A stretch of 27,005 nucleotides of DNA from CAZBBC01 sp964489835 (lineage in GTDB: Bacteria; Calditrichota; Calditrichia; JAJRVZ01), in contig CAZBBC010000051.1 in the NCBI GenBank assembly GCA_964489835.1, positions 1-27,005 of the forward strand, in the 5' to 3' direction. Below, in pieces: positions 6,304 through 14,720 of the stretch (its first letter is position 1; the number at the start of each line of letters is the position of its first letter). A program made the position numbers and the translations under genes. The notes under the pieces are model-generated. The model saw nothing but the letters and a program-made list of their open reading frames with translations. It was not told where the DNA came from and made no database searches.

Positions 6304-7785
6304 TCAGTGCAAGTTTTTTAATAAACCAGTCATCTCATTAAATTCCATAATCAACTGATCCCACACTTTATACTGGTGGAATATCCGGGTCCAAAGTTCT
6401 CTGTCATCCCATAATTGATTAAGATCGTTCACTTCTTTTTGCTGCTGTTCTACCCAGGTATAGTATTTCAGGTTATGGATCGTTTTTTTCTTCGTATAGG
6501 TTAATTCTTTCATATAATCCGTAGCACTGCCATACAGATATCTCTCCAGGTCTTTACCCGCCTGAAGCAAAGAATAGGGACCCAATTTTTCATTTAATTC
6601 ATTTAAGCGTGAACGATACAATTCTGCCGAATCAGTTGCCACTGTGATAATAATATCATCCGAATTCAATTCGAAATATTTGGCAATTTTAATAGATGAG
6701 AGGATATTAGCGATACCTGAGATCCCTATCAGCGGTAGATTGTTAACCAACGCCTCCGGTAAGCCCTCTGCTTTTAAATAATCAGTACCTGTATTCTCAT
6801 TAAACAGCCGGAAAAGATTCATACAATTTTCATCATCGATTGCGGTAATAACATCGGTGTTTTTCACGTTATGGATCCAGGGAACATGTTTATCTCCAAT
6901 CCCTTCAATGCGGTGTCCGCCAAATCCATTCATCAACAACGTTGGGCACTGCAGAGCTTCGGAAGCGACAACTTTAATTCCAGGGAAAACGGTGCGCAAA
7001 TAATCTCCGGCAGCAATGGTCCCTGCCGAACCTGTTGCTGTAACATAAGCTGCCAAATTACTTTTTTCGTCTTTGAACTTATCAAAAACCTCCTTGATAG
7101 CTGCACCGGTAACAGCATAGTGCCATACACCGTTACCAAATTCATCAAATTGATTAAAAATAACCGCATCTTTTCGTGTGGCCCGAATTTCCCAGCATTT
7201 ATCGTAAATTTCCTTCACATTCGACTCACAACCAGGGGTTTTAATAATTTCCGCACCGATATCAGTTAACCAGTCAAATCTTTCCCTACTCATTTCTTCC
7301 GGTAAAATTGCCACCGCCTGACATCCCATTAAATAAGAATCGAAAGCTCCACCACGACAATAATTCCCGGTCGAAGGCCAAACGGCTTTATGATAGGTCG
7401 GATCAAACCTACCGGTTATGATCCTTGGGGCCAGGCATCCATAGGCAGCGCCTACTTTATGTGCTCCTGTTGGAAACCATTTCCCAACTAAAACCAGAAT
7501 CCGGGCCTTGACCCCGGTCAATGCTTTGGGCATTTCCAGCGCATTAACACCAGAAAAAAGCCCACCCTTGTCCGTTGGTTCATTTTTCCAATTGATGCGA
7601 AAAAGATTCAAAGGATGTAAATCCCATAAACCTTTCGATCGCAATTGCTCTTTTATTTTTTCCGGGATTGATTGTGGATTTTTTAATTGCTCAAAGGTGG
7701 GCAGGATAATTTTCTTTTCAGCAAACCGCCGGGCGGTTTTTTCGCGCACGTCTCTATCTACAACCTCATCGATAATTTCAATCAT
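6304..7785 (-). CDS. Fold-type II PLP-dependent enzyme (cysteine synthase / TrpB-like), substrate unknown
   Basis: A 493-aa cytoplasmic enzyme of the tryptophan-synthase-beta superfamily. The likely Schiff-base lysine is Lys110 in FPTGAHKVGAAYG, which resembles the TGAHK loop of TrpB. The substrate-carboxylate loop is PSTGNYCRGGA (138-146), resembling the STGN loop of cysteine and threonine synthases. The phosphate-binding glycine loop is TGSAGTIAAG (about 250). A Trp- and charge-rich C-terminal extension (about 425-493) follows the catalytic core and is not typical of CysK. Members of this long subgroup are usually annotated only as PLP-dependent proteins, so I give no reaction; a lyase or synthase acting on a small amino acid is likely. 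Its ATG follows AGGAA by seven bases. Neighbours give no pathway: a gene remnant downstream and a repeat upstream. Confidence 0.8.
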   Translation of the reverse strand: MIEIIDEVVDRDVREKTARRFAEKKIILPTFEQLKNPQSIPEKIKEQLRSKGLWDLHPLNLFRINWKNEPTDKGGLFSGVNALEMPKALTGVKARILVLVGKWFPTGAHKVGAAYGCLAPRIITGRFDPTYHKAVWPSTGNYCRGGAFDSYLMGCQAVAILPEEMSRERFDWLTDIGAEIIKTPGCESNVKEIYDKCWEIRATRKDAVIFNQFDEFGNGVWHYAVTGAAIKEVFDKFKDEKSNLAAYVTATGSAGTIAAGDYLRTVFPGIKVVASEALQCPTLLMNGFGGHRIEGIGDKHVPWIHNVKNTDVITAIDDENCMNLFRLFNENTGTDYLKAEGLPEALVNNLPLIGISGIANILSSIKIAKYFELNSDDIIITVATDSAELYRSRLNELNEKLGPYSLLQAGKDLERYLYGSATDYMKELTYTKKKTIHNLKYYTWVEQQQKEVNDLNQLWDDRELWTRIFHQYKVWDQLIMEFNEMTGLLKNLH

Positions 7786-8214
7786 TGAGCTATTCCTATT
7801 TTATTTTATCGGTTTAAATTATCCTGATATTTTACCCTTCTCTGTGATCTCCTAAAAATCACTCCATAATATCTTTATATGAATATTCTTTACGACCTTT
7901 TTGCTTTCTTTGTACCCGGCACCTGTCCTGAAGACCGATAGGTCGAAGATGCGTCCTAGACGCAGATTTGGGGAAGAGTTTTTTCATCTGACAATTTAGA
8001 GCGTAACTCATGTTCAAAAATACAAAATAAAAGCGTGACAAGTATATAATAAATACAGAAATAGGAATAAATATACCTTTCTTTTTCATTATCTATACTA
8101 TCTGGCAGGTCAACTATCTTGAAAACCTTCCGATTATGATTATTGTTTGGGACGGGATATTGCATCCATGAACCGTACATACTTTTATTTTACAAGGAGA
8201 ACCAGGAGAAAATA
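7786..8214. other. Non-coding region between the PLP enzyme and isochorismatase-family genes
   Basis: Divergent intergenic region of 429 bp. It carries a small inverted repeat GTGAT/ATCAC (7841-7860) and the 27-bp dispersed repeat at 7922-7948. Short frames cross it on the minus strand, but they have no ribosome site or family likeness and run through the repeat. No clear promoter was recognised. Confidence 0.45.
7922..7948 (-). repeat. 27-bp dispersed repeat, copy 2 (inverted)
   Basis: Starts CCTGTCCTGAAGACCG and ends TAGGTCGAAG. It is the reverse complement of 310-336 with one mismatch in 27 bases. It is followed by GCGTCCTAGACGC, another small palindrome. Confidence 0.6.
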
Positions 8215-8757
8215 TTGCGCGCATCTATAGAAAATACCGCTTGTCTTGTTATCGATATGCAGGAAAATTTATTTCCACATATGTATAATCATCATAAACT
8301 TGAAAAGAACTGCAAAATACTGTTATCCGGTCTGTCTCTATTAAATATTCCGATTGTGGTCACCGAGCAATATCGAAAAGGACTTGGGCTTACCCTCAAA
8401 CAAATCAGCAAAATAATTACTGATTTTGATCCTATCGAAAAAATCTCATTTAGTTGTTGTCATAATGATACATTTCGCAAAAGCTTGAGCGATACCGGAA
8501 AACGAGTGATCATCATTTGCGGTATCGAAGCCCATGTCTCTATTCTTCAAACAACTATCGATTTAATCGAGCTGGGATATCAACCCCTTGTTATCGACGA
8601 TTGCGTTTCCTCACGGAAAAAAAGTGATAAAAGAATAGCTTTAAAGCGAATGGATCAGGAACGGGCTCTTATAACCGGCTATGAGTCGGTTCTTTTTGAG
8701 CTATGTGAAAAGGCCGGTACGGAGGAATTTAAGGCGCTTTTAAAATTGGTGAAGTAA
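8215..8757 (+). CDS. Isochorismatase-family (cysteine hydrolase fold) protein with Cys-to-Ser at the nucleophile
   Basis: A 180-aa protein of the isochorismatase-like / YcaC / ISOC2 family. The family triad is Asp, Lys, Cys. Here Asp14 (CLVIDMQENLFP) and Lys76 (PIEKISFSC) are present, but the nucleophile position in GIEAHVSILQTTIDLIELGY is Ser109 instead of the expected Cys (codon TCT, one base from TGT). The rest of the family pattern is intact (VTEQY, DDCVSSRK, ERALITGYESVLFEL, EEFKALLKLVK). The start is taken as TTG at 8215: AGGAG lies five bases before it and family members begin M(R)---NTA--VIDMQ. The ATG at 8143 would add 24 residues unlike the family. It may be a serine variant, a binding protein or an inactive homologue. 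It ends in a terminator shared with hsp20. Confidence 0.8.
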   Translation: MRASIENTACLVIDMQENLFPHMYNHHKLEKNCKILLSGLSLLNIPIVVTEQYRKGLGLTLKQISKIITDFDPIEKISFSCCHNDTFRKSLSDTGKRVIIICGIEAHVSILQTTIDLIELGYQPLVIDDCVSSRKKSDKRIALKRMDQERALITGYESVLFELCEKAGTEEFKALLKLVK

Positions 8758-8770
8758 AAATTGATAAAAA

Positions 8771-8800
8771 AAAAGCAAGCCTGAAGCCAGACTTGCTTTT
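8771..8800. terminator. Bidirectional terminator between the isochorismatase-family gene and hsp20
   Basis: AAAAGCAAG and CTTGCTTTT form a 9-bp outer stem, extended inward by CTG/CAG around an AAGC loop. It is flanked by A-runs on the left and T-runs on the right, so it can end transcripts from both converging genes. Confidence 0.75.
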
Positions 8801-8818
8801 ATAACATGACCGTCCGAT

Positions 8819-9253
8819 TTATTTAACTTTTACTTCAATCAGTTTCGGCTTGGCAATTTCGGCTTTCGGAAGTTCAATATTCAGGACACCATCTTTAAAT
8901 GTAGCTTCAATTTTATCATCAATTACATCCGAGTGAATTCTGAATGCACGTTCGAATTTTCCGTATCTGCGTTCGTAATGGTGATAATTTTTTTGTTCTT
9001 CATTTATCTCACTTTTCTTCTCACCGCTTACATGCAAAACATCTTCCGTAAAAGAAATCTTAACATCGTCTTTTATCACACCGGGTAATTCCATCCGAAC
9101 ATGATACTTATCATCATCTTCAGTGATATCCACTGCAGGACACCAACCATCACGGGTATGACTCAGTAAACGATCATTGTTTAAAAAATCTTCAAAAAGA
9201 TTATCCCCCCAGTTATATAAACTTCTTGCCGGGTTCAATTTTACTAAATTCAT
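8819..9253 (-). CDS. Small heat shock protein, Hsp20/alpha-crystallin family
   Basis: A 144-aa ATP-independent holdase chaperone of the cytoplasm. The N-terminal arm is MNLVKLNPARSLYNWGDNLF. The alpha-crystallin domain (about 40-135) has PAVDITEDDDKYHVRMELPG, DVKISFTEDVLHVSGEKK, the RYGKFERAFRI segment and the family hallmark KDGVLNIELPK. The short tail LIEVKVK supplies an I-x-V-type motif used for oligomer contacts. The ribosome site is very strong (AAGGAGG, five bases before the ATG). It is transcribed alone: a bidirectional terminator follows it and a sigma-54-like promoter precedes it. No HrcA-type CIRCE repeat was seen upstream. Confidence 0.92.
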   Translation of the reverse strand: MNLVKLNPARSLYNWGDNLFEDFLNNDRLLSHTRDGWCPAVDITEDDDKYHVRMELPGVIKDDVKISFTEDVLHVSGEKKSEINEEQKNYHHYERRYGKFERAFRIHSDVIDDKIEATFKDGVLNIELPKAEIAKPKLIEVKVK

Positions 9254-9324
9254 TGTGACCTCCTTATGTATTTTAATTTACTTTTACTTTAAATTTAACT
9301 TTTTCAACCATTCATTTATAATCG

Positions 9325-9342
9325 TTACAATCCACGTGCCAA
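9325..9342 (-). promoter_or_regulatory. Sigma-54-type (-24/-12) promoter candidate for hsp20
   Basis: On the minus strand the sequence is TTGGCACGTGGATTGTAA. It matches TGGCAC-N5-TTGC at every position except the final C of the -12 element (T instead). Predicted transcription would begin near 9315, giving a leader of about 62 nt to the ATG at 9253. A sigma-54 activator is encoded elsewhere in the window, showing that the organism uses this sigma factor. Confidence 0.5.
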
Positions 9343-9528
9343 TCTATAAATTATTTGTTTAACTATATAATTATCATTATGTTATATAGATTTCTTTGCC
9401 TGGCATATAATCAAATGATGTTATGTTATGTTGGCATATATATACGCCACAATGGCGGGAAAGTGCAAATCTTTCTTATTCTATGTTAAAATTGCAGAAA
9501 TGCATGTGTGTATTGGCAGGCATGAGTG

Positions 9529-10827
9529 ATGTATTCCAACTTATCTAAAAATAAAATATTTTTTTTCTGGGTACCCCTGGCTGCTACCTGGCTTATGATG
9601 GCATTTGAGGGTCCTTTCCTGACGGCTATTATTGCCCGTCTGGCTGAGCCAATATATAATCTTGCCGCCTGGGGGGTGGCTTTTTCCTTTGCCTTAATCA
9701 TCGAAGCACCGGTAATCATGATCATGAGCGCCTCGACGGCTCTGGTTGAGAACCGTTCTTCCTTTATAAAATTGAGAAATTTCACTTATTTTCTGAATGG
9801 ACTGATCACCCTGATCATGCTCGTATTATTAATTCCATCAATTTTCAATTTTATTACATTGGAGCTGATTGGTTTACCGGAGGAAGTTTCCCGTTTGACC
9901 CATTGGGCAACATTACTATTGCTGCCATGGCCGAGTGCGATCGGTTATCGACGGTTTTATCAAGGAATTTTAATCCGGCACCATTTGACTCGCCGTGTGG
10001 CCTATGGTACCATCACACGAATGTTATCAATTTCTGTTACTGCCTTACTTTTATATTTTTATGCCGATCTGCCGGGAGTGATCGTTGGCGCCATCGCTCT
10101 TACCGTCGGCGTTATCATAGAGGCGCTGGTAAGCCGGTTAATGGTCTTTAGAACCGTTAAATCATTGCTGGCAACTTTAGAGGAGCAAACCCTTAATTAT
10201 CGCCAGATTTACAATTTCTATTATCCCCTGGCGTTGACTTCCTTATTAGCCCTCGGTGTACATCCTATGGTCACTTTTTTTATCGGCCATAGCAGGATGC
10301 CTTTAGAATCTCTGGCGGTTCTTCCTGTGATCAATTCCCTGGTTTTCATATTTCGCGGTATTGGACTATCTTATCAGGAGGTGGGCATTGCCCTGATTGG
10401 TAAAAAATGGGAAGGTTTCGAGGAGGTGAAAAATTTTGGTTTAATCCTTGCCCTGAGTGTAACCACCATACTTGGTATTATCGCTTTCACACCATTATCA
10501 AATCTATGGTTCGGTTACATCTCCGGACTATCGAAAGAATTGACTGATTTTGCCATTTTACCACTACAGATCATGGTATTGATGCCCGGTTTCACGGTTA
10601 TTCTTTCTCTTCAACGATCGCTACTGGTCATCGCCAGGAAGACCAGTCCACTCACTGCTGCAACCGCCCTGGAAGTTCTCATCATTATTCTTGTTCTTTA
10701 CTTTACAACTATTCATTTGCCTATTGTCGGGGCCGTTGCAGCAGCGATGGCCTATATTTTCGGAAGACTGGCTGCAAATCTATTCCTGATTAAATCGAAT
10801 TATCGTATTATCACTTCTTTCCAATAA
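9529..10827 (+). CDS. MATE/MOP-superfamily-like multi-span transporter (ANK-like)
   Basis: A 432-aa integral membrane protein with about 12 hydrophobic segments and short loops. It begins FFFWVPLAATWLMMAFEGPF and AIIARLAEPIYNLAAWGVAF; the second half restarts with NFYYPLALTSLLALGVHPMV. This internal two-fold pattern, with F-W/Y-PLA at the head of each half, fits MOP-superfamily flippases and exporters. It particularly recalls the progressive-ankylosis (ANKH) branch, where a FWWPLAL segment opens the second half. The substrate is unknown; drug, lipid-linked sugar or small organic anion export are all possible. The ATG at 9529 is chosen, with AGG about eight bases upstream; a GTG three bases earlier is an alternative. 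It is divergent from hsp20 and convergent with glnN, so it forms its own unit. Confidence 0.7.
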   Translation: MYSNLSKNKIFFFWVPLAATWLMMAFEGPFLTAIIARLAEPIYNLAAWGVAFSFALIIEAPVIMIMSASTALVENRSSFIKLRNFTYFLNGLITLIMLVLLIPSIFNFITLELIGLPEEVSRLTHWATLLLLPWPSAIGYRRFYQGILIRHHLTRRVAYGTITRMLSISVTALLLYFYADLPGVIVGAIALTVGVIIEALVSRLMVFRTVKSLLATLEEQTLNYRQIYNFYYPLALTSLLALGVHPMVTFFIGHSRMPLESLAVLPVINSLVFIFRGIGLSYQEVGIALIGKKWEGFEEVKNFGLILALSVTTILGIIAFTPLSNLWFGYISGLSKELTDFAILPLQIMVLMPGFTVILSLQRSLLVIARKTSPLTAATALEVLIIILVLYFTTIHLPIVGAVAAAMAYIFGRLAANLFLIKSNYRIITSFQ

Positions 10828-10885
10828 ACATTTACAGCCATATGAAAACCGGTATTTCTAAATAAAGATTATCATCCATTTAATT

Positions 10886-13096
10886 CTACATGATAAATAA
10901 CATCTCCGAGTATTTGGGCAATGGCCATAGTGCATCCGGTACTATTTTTTCCAATTCGTCGGCTGGAATACGTATATCCTCCAGCAAATCGGCAATGTGA
11001 TCAGAAAAAAACTTGGCTGCTTTAGACAAAGAATCCAACTTTTCCACTTCCTTAAGTTTCGCCTCAAGTTCGGCACAACCTTTCTTCAGTTTAACGATCT
11101 TTTCGCTCACGGATTGGAGTATTTTTATTTCTTCTTTCAATGTATCTGCCGGAAAGATATCCGACAACTCCTTCATACCTTTAACAACGCCAAGAAGCTG
11201 CTCCTGGTAGGAAATGGCTACAGGAATAATATAAGTATTTATCAAATCCGTAAAGGTTTGCACCTCAATTTCCAACGTTGTGATATACTGTTCCAATTTC
11301 GTATTATAACGATTTTCAATTTCTTCTTTTGTTTTAAAACATCCCTTTGATAAGAGCAAATGGATATTTTCTTTGTCGACTAAAGAATCCAATGCGTAAC
11401 CGGTTTTCTTTATATTCGGCAATCCTCTGCGTTCTGCTTCTTCTTCCCATTCTTTACTATAGTTATTACCTTCAAAACGGATAGGTTTTGTTTCTTTAAT
11501 AAATTTCTGCAGCACTTTTAATACAGCCGCATCAAGTTCTACACCACTCGAAATTTCTTTATTAATGTCTTCGATCAATACATCTATCGATTCGGCTACC
11601 GCCGCCGATAAAACAGTATTGGCCAGAGAAACAGAAGAAGCAGAGCCAAGAGCCCGGAACTCAAACTTTTCACCGGTGAAGGCAAACGGTGATGTACGGT
11701 TTCGGTCAGTATTGTCTCTTAGAATTGAAGGAAGATTGCTCAATCCCAGATCGATAAGGTAATCTTCCGCTTTTTTCGTTTTTCTTCCCTCCTCTATATC
11801 ATCAAGAACCGTGCACAGTCGTTCTCCAAGAAACAGTGAAATAATAGCCGGGGGAGCCTCATTTGCCCCTAAGCGGTGGTCATTCCCGGCAGAGGCGATT
11901 GACATGCGCAATAATCCCCCATAGTGATAGACGGCTCTTAAAACAGAGACCAGAAAAATAAGAAATTGGAGGTTCTGTTCGGGTGTTGCACCGGGATCGA
12001 GAAGATTATTTCCATCTGAATCGGACATCGACCAGTTATTATGTTTGCCGCTACCGTTGATTCCGGCAAAAGGCTTCTCATGCAGGAGCAAGGCCAGACC
12101 ACGGCGGTTGGCGACTTTTTTTAACACCTCCATGATCAACTGGTTGCGATCAGATCCCACATTAGCTTCGGCAAAAATAGGCGCAATTTCAAACTGATGC
12201 GGAGCCACCTCATTATGACGTGTTTTTGCCGGAACCCCTAATTTGTATAATTCAGTCTCAGCATCCTGCATAAAGGCTAAAACCCGCTCTTTAATGGAAC
12301 CGAAATAGTGATCGTCTAATTGCTGCCCTTTGGGCGGCTGGGCTCCCTGTAATGTTCTACCGGTAATCTGCAAATCCGGTCTGAGCAAATAAAAAGCTTT
12401 GTCAATTAAGAAGTATTCCTGTTCTGTTCCGATGGTGGCTACCACTCTGGAAGCGGATGTATTTCCAAACAGATGTAATACTTTCAGAGCAGAATCTGAG
12501 AGGGCTTTCATCGAACGCAGCAAGGGTGTCTTTTTATCCAGAGCTTCGCCCGTATAACTGATAAAGACCGAAGGAATACATAAAATGCCGCCTTTCGGTC
12601 CTTCGACAATAAACGCCGGACTGGATGGATCCCACATGGTATAACCACGGGCTTCGAATGTGGTACGTGATCCGCCACTGGGAAAAGAAGATGCATCCGG
12701 CTCACCCTGCACCAGTTTATCACCTTGAAAACGTTCAATCACTTCACCTTCATCCAGCTCTAAAAAAGCATCATGTTTTTCTGCCGTCAGACCGGTTTGG
12801 GGTTGAAACCAGTGCGTAAAATGAGTGATACCTTTACTAATCGCCCATTCCTTCATCGCATGAGCTACGGTATTAGCAATACTCATATCCAGTTTTTCGC
12901 CTGTTCTTATCGTATCCCTTAACTTTCTGTAGGCATCTTTGGGTAGGCGTTCCCGCATGACCTTATCATTAAAGGTATTTATACCGAAATCGCTCGCTCC
13001 GTTTTGTTTCAAATCATTTACTGAGGAACCCCCGTTAAAAGCAATTTTGAGAAGTATTTCCTGTCTCTTATGAGAACCCTGTGAATTAATTGACAT
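10886..13096 (-). CDS. glnN: Glutamine synthetase type III
   Basis: Makes glutamine from glutamate, ammonia and ATP in the cytoplasm. At 736 aa it has the length of the GlnN (type III) class rather than the 450-aa GlnA. Class marks are the N-terminal VMRERLPKDAYRKLRDTI, HWFQPQTGLTAEKHDAFLEL, the GSRTTFEARGYTMWDPSSPA block, and the catalytic regions IGTEQEYFLID, TRHNEVAPHQFEIAPIF, NGSGKHNNWSMSD and NRTSPFAFTGEKFEFRALGS. A long C-terminal helical region (LEAKLKEVEKL and others) is typical. The start is the ATG at 13096, with AAGGAAA seven bases upstream; a longer TTG reading (13120) would place the start before this ribosome site. It lies 209 bp downstream of asnA on the same strand and is probably co-transcribed with it under nitrogen control. 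There is no adenylylation tail as in GlnA. Confidence 0.95.
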   Translation of the reverse strand: MSINSQGSHKRQEILLKIAFNGGSSVNDLKQNGASDFGINTFNDKVMRERLPKDAYRKLRDTIRTGEKLDMSIANTVAHAMKEWAISKGITHFTHWFQPQTGLTAEKHDAFLELDEGEVIERFQGDKLVQGEPDASSFPSGGSRTTFEARGYTMWDPSSPAFIVEGPKGGILCIPSVFISYTGEALDKKTPLLRSMKALSDSALKVLHLFGNTSASRVVATIGTEQEYFLIDKAFYLLRPDLQITGRTLQGAQPPKGQQLDDHYFGSIKERVLAFMQDAETELYKLGVPAKTRHNEVAPHQFEIAPIFAEANVGSDRNQLIMEVLKKVANRRGLALLLHEKPFAGINGSGKHNNWSMSDSDGNNLLDPGATPEQNLQFLIFLVSVLRAVYHYGGLLRMSIASAGNDHRLGANEAPPAIISLFLGERLCTVLDDIEEGRKTKKAEDYLIDLGLSNLPSILRDNTDRNRTSPFAFTGEKFEFRALGSASSVSLANTVLSAAVAESIDVLIEDINKEISSGVELDAAVLKVLQKFIKETKPIRFEGNNYSKEWEEEAERRGLPNIKKTGYALDSLVDKENIHLLLSKGCFKTKEEIENRYNTKLEQYITTLEIEVQTFTDLINTYIIPVAISYQEQLLGVVKGMKELSDIFPADTLKEEIKILQSVSEKIVKLKKGCAELEAKLKEVEKLDSLSKAAKFFSDHIADLLEDIRIPADELEKIVPDALWPLPKYSEMLFIM

Positions 13097-13170
13097 TGTT
13101 ATTTCCTTTTTTTTTATCAATTACTATGGTTTGTTATTTGAGCAAAAATTTTACTAACCTGGATAATTTA

Positions 13171-13218
13171 TTTCTCAGCGACGACGCAGCGACCTGCCCG
13201 GCGCAGACGGGCGAGAAA
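13171..13218. repeat. GC-rich hairpin between asnA and glnN
   Basis: TTTCTC (13171-13176) pairs with GAGAAA (13213-13218), enclosing GC-rich arms including GCCCG/CGGGC. In the asnA-glnN transcript it would form a stable structure about 75 nt before the glnN start codon. There is no T-run after it, so it is more likely a repeat, an RNA-processing site or an attenuator than a terminator. A fragment of the MITE-like flank (TATGAATAGATCAGCTTA, near 13275-13292) lies just upstream of it in the transcript. Confidence 0.45.
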
Positions 13219-13305
13219 TTTTTAGAATTTGATCAAACTGATGAATATCTTTGTTTGAAGCCAACGGCTGCGGTATGAATAGATCAGCTTATTTGTTACT
13301 TATCA

Positions 13306-14346
13306 TTATAATAAAATAATATTATTTTCCCTGCATTTCTCGATCATATCCTCAGGCCAGATACTGGACTGTATTTCACCGATATGTGCTTTACGCAGAT
13401 AAAACATGCACAGTCTAGATTGGCCGATTCCACCACCCACTGACAGCGGCAGTTCCCCCCCCAGAAGTCGTTTATGAAAATACAGGTCCCGGCGATCAAT
13501 CGTACCGGTAATTTCCAGTTGGCGGATAAGAGCAGCAGCATCCACCCGGATTCCCATGGAAGACAATTCATAAGCCCTTTCAAACAGAGGATTGTAAACA
13601 ACAATATCGCCATTCAATCCCTTGCGCTCTCCATCCGTCGGAGTTGACCAATCATCATAATCCGGCGCCCGACCTTCATGCGGATTGCCATTTTTCAGAT
13701 TTCCCCCTATACCGAGGATAAATGCAGCACCATGCTCCTTACAGACTTCAGTTTCTCTCTCAGCCGGTTTCAAATCTGGATATTGTTCTTCCAAATCTTC
13801 CGTATGTACAAATTTGATTTCATCGGGAAGAATCGGCTGAATGCTGTTGTATTCCTGGGCGATATATAATTCGGTACGCCGGATAACATCATAGATTTTT
13901 TTTACAATTTTCTTTAAAAAATCCAACTGTCGGTCATTTTCAGAAATGACCATTTCCCAATCCCACTGATCCACATATAAAGAATGCAGGTTATCAAGCA
14001 CTTCGTCGGGACGGATAGCATTCATATCCGTATAAAGTCCCTCACCATATCTGAATTGATAATCCGAGAGCATCATTCGCTTCCACTTTGCCAGTGATTG
14101 CACAATTTCTGCCTCTGTTTCATCCATTGCTTTTATTTTAAAAGAAACCGGCCGTTCAACACCGTTTAAGTTGTCATTAATACCGGTACCTGATTTAACA
14201 TACAATGGCGCCGTAACCCGCGTTAAACTCAACTCCAAAGACAAATTTATCTGAAAAAATTCTTTGATTTTGCGGATAGCTCTTTCTGTCTCGTGTAAAT
14301 TTTGCAGCGGTCGGTAATGCTTAGGTATAAATAAGTCTGCAGACAT
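13306..14346 (-). CDS. asnA: Aspartate-ammonia ligase (ammonia-dependent asparagine synthetase)
   Basis: Forms asparagine from aspartate, ammonia and ATP in the cytoplasm; related to class II aminoacyl-tRNA synthetases. The 346-aa length is normal. Family blocks are LSLTRVTAPLYVKSGTGIND, NLNGVERPVSF, LAKWKRMMLSDYQF, GLYTDMNAIRPDEVLDNLHS, YVDQWDWE, then HGAAFILGIGGNL and LPLSVGGGIGQSRLCMFYL. The ATG at 14346 is preceded by AAGGAAA at about seven bases. It is the first gene of a probable asnA-glnN operon, with a -24/-12 promoter about 75-90 bp upstream, and is divergent from a NifA-like activator. This makes a compact ammonia-assimilation unit: one enzyme fixes ammonia into asparagine, the next into glutamine. 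Confidence 0.95.
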   Translation of the reverse strand: MSADLFIPKHYRPLQNLHETERAIRKIKEFFQINLSLELSLTRVTAPLYVKSGTGINDNLNGVERPVSFKIKAMDETEAEIVQSLAKWKRMMLSDYQFRYGEGLYTDMNAIRPDEVLDNLHSLYVDQWDWEMVISENDRQLDFLKKIVKKIYDVIRRTELYIAQEYNSIQPILPDEIKFVHTEDLEEQYPDLKPAERETEVCKEHGAAFILGIGGNLKNGNPHEGRAPDYDDWSTPTDGERKGLNGDIVVYNPLFERAYELSSMGIRVDAAALIRQLEITGTIDRRDLYFHKRLLGGELPLSVGGGIGQSRLCMFYLRKAHIGEIQSSIWPEDMIEKCRENNIILL

Positions 14347-14420
14347 AAATATTTTCCTTCTATAGATTCATCTTTAAATAATAGCCGTCTGCCCGGAACA
14401 TCCGGCACAATAAATGCATA

Positions 14421-14436
14421 TGCAATTGACATGCCA
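14421..14436 (-). promoter_or_regulatory. Sigma-54 (-24/-12) promoter of asnA(-glnN)
   Basis: The minus strand reads TGGCATGTCAATTGCA, matching TGGCAC-N5-TTGCA with one mismatch. Both invariant pairs (GG at -24, GC at -12) are at the right spacing. The predicted start is near 14410, giving a leader of about 64 nt before the asnA ATG. An activator gene of the sigma-54 class lies divergently upstream. Confidence 0.7.
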
Positions 14437-14513
14437 GGAATTTGAGATTTTAACTAACTTATTAAATAACAGTGGGTTATATAATTTTCATTTTAACATT
14501 TGATAAAATATTG

Positions 14514-14527
14514 CCACAATTTTGTAG
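14514..14527. promoter_or_regulatory. Palindromic operator/enhancer site 1
   Basis: CCACAATTTTGTAG, a near-palindrome matching CTACAATATTGTAG at 12 of 14 positions. It lies about 104-117 bp upstream of the predicted asnA transcription start, the usual distance for a sigma-54 activator binding site. Confidence 0.5.
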
Positions 14528-14720
14528 GATTAATTTTTATATATAACAAATATGTAGTTCCTGCTGCTTTGCAAATAAATCATCAACGGAACTACATAAA
14601 ACAGTACATAGATACTTCATAAAATAACGGGAGTATAAAATACTCCGAATTTTCATTATCCATTTGGAGCAGTTACATCCGTAGATAATCTGACAAACCG
14701 AAGAAAGTCTTTAAGGATTA

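Noticed and set aside
7859..8180. Minus-strand frames of about 75 codons upstream of the isochorismatase-family gene
   Set aside because: They cross the 27-bp repeat, have no ribosome site and overlap one another in different frames.
13097..13305. A separate sigma-54 promoter for glnN
   Set aside because: GG/GC pairs in this spacer are not at the required 10-base separation, so I favour read-through from asnA.
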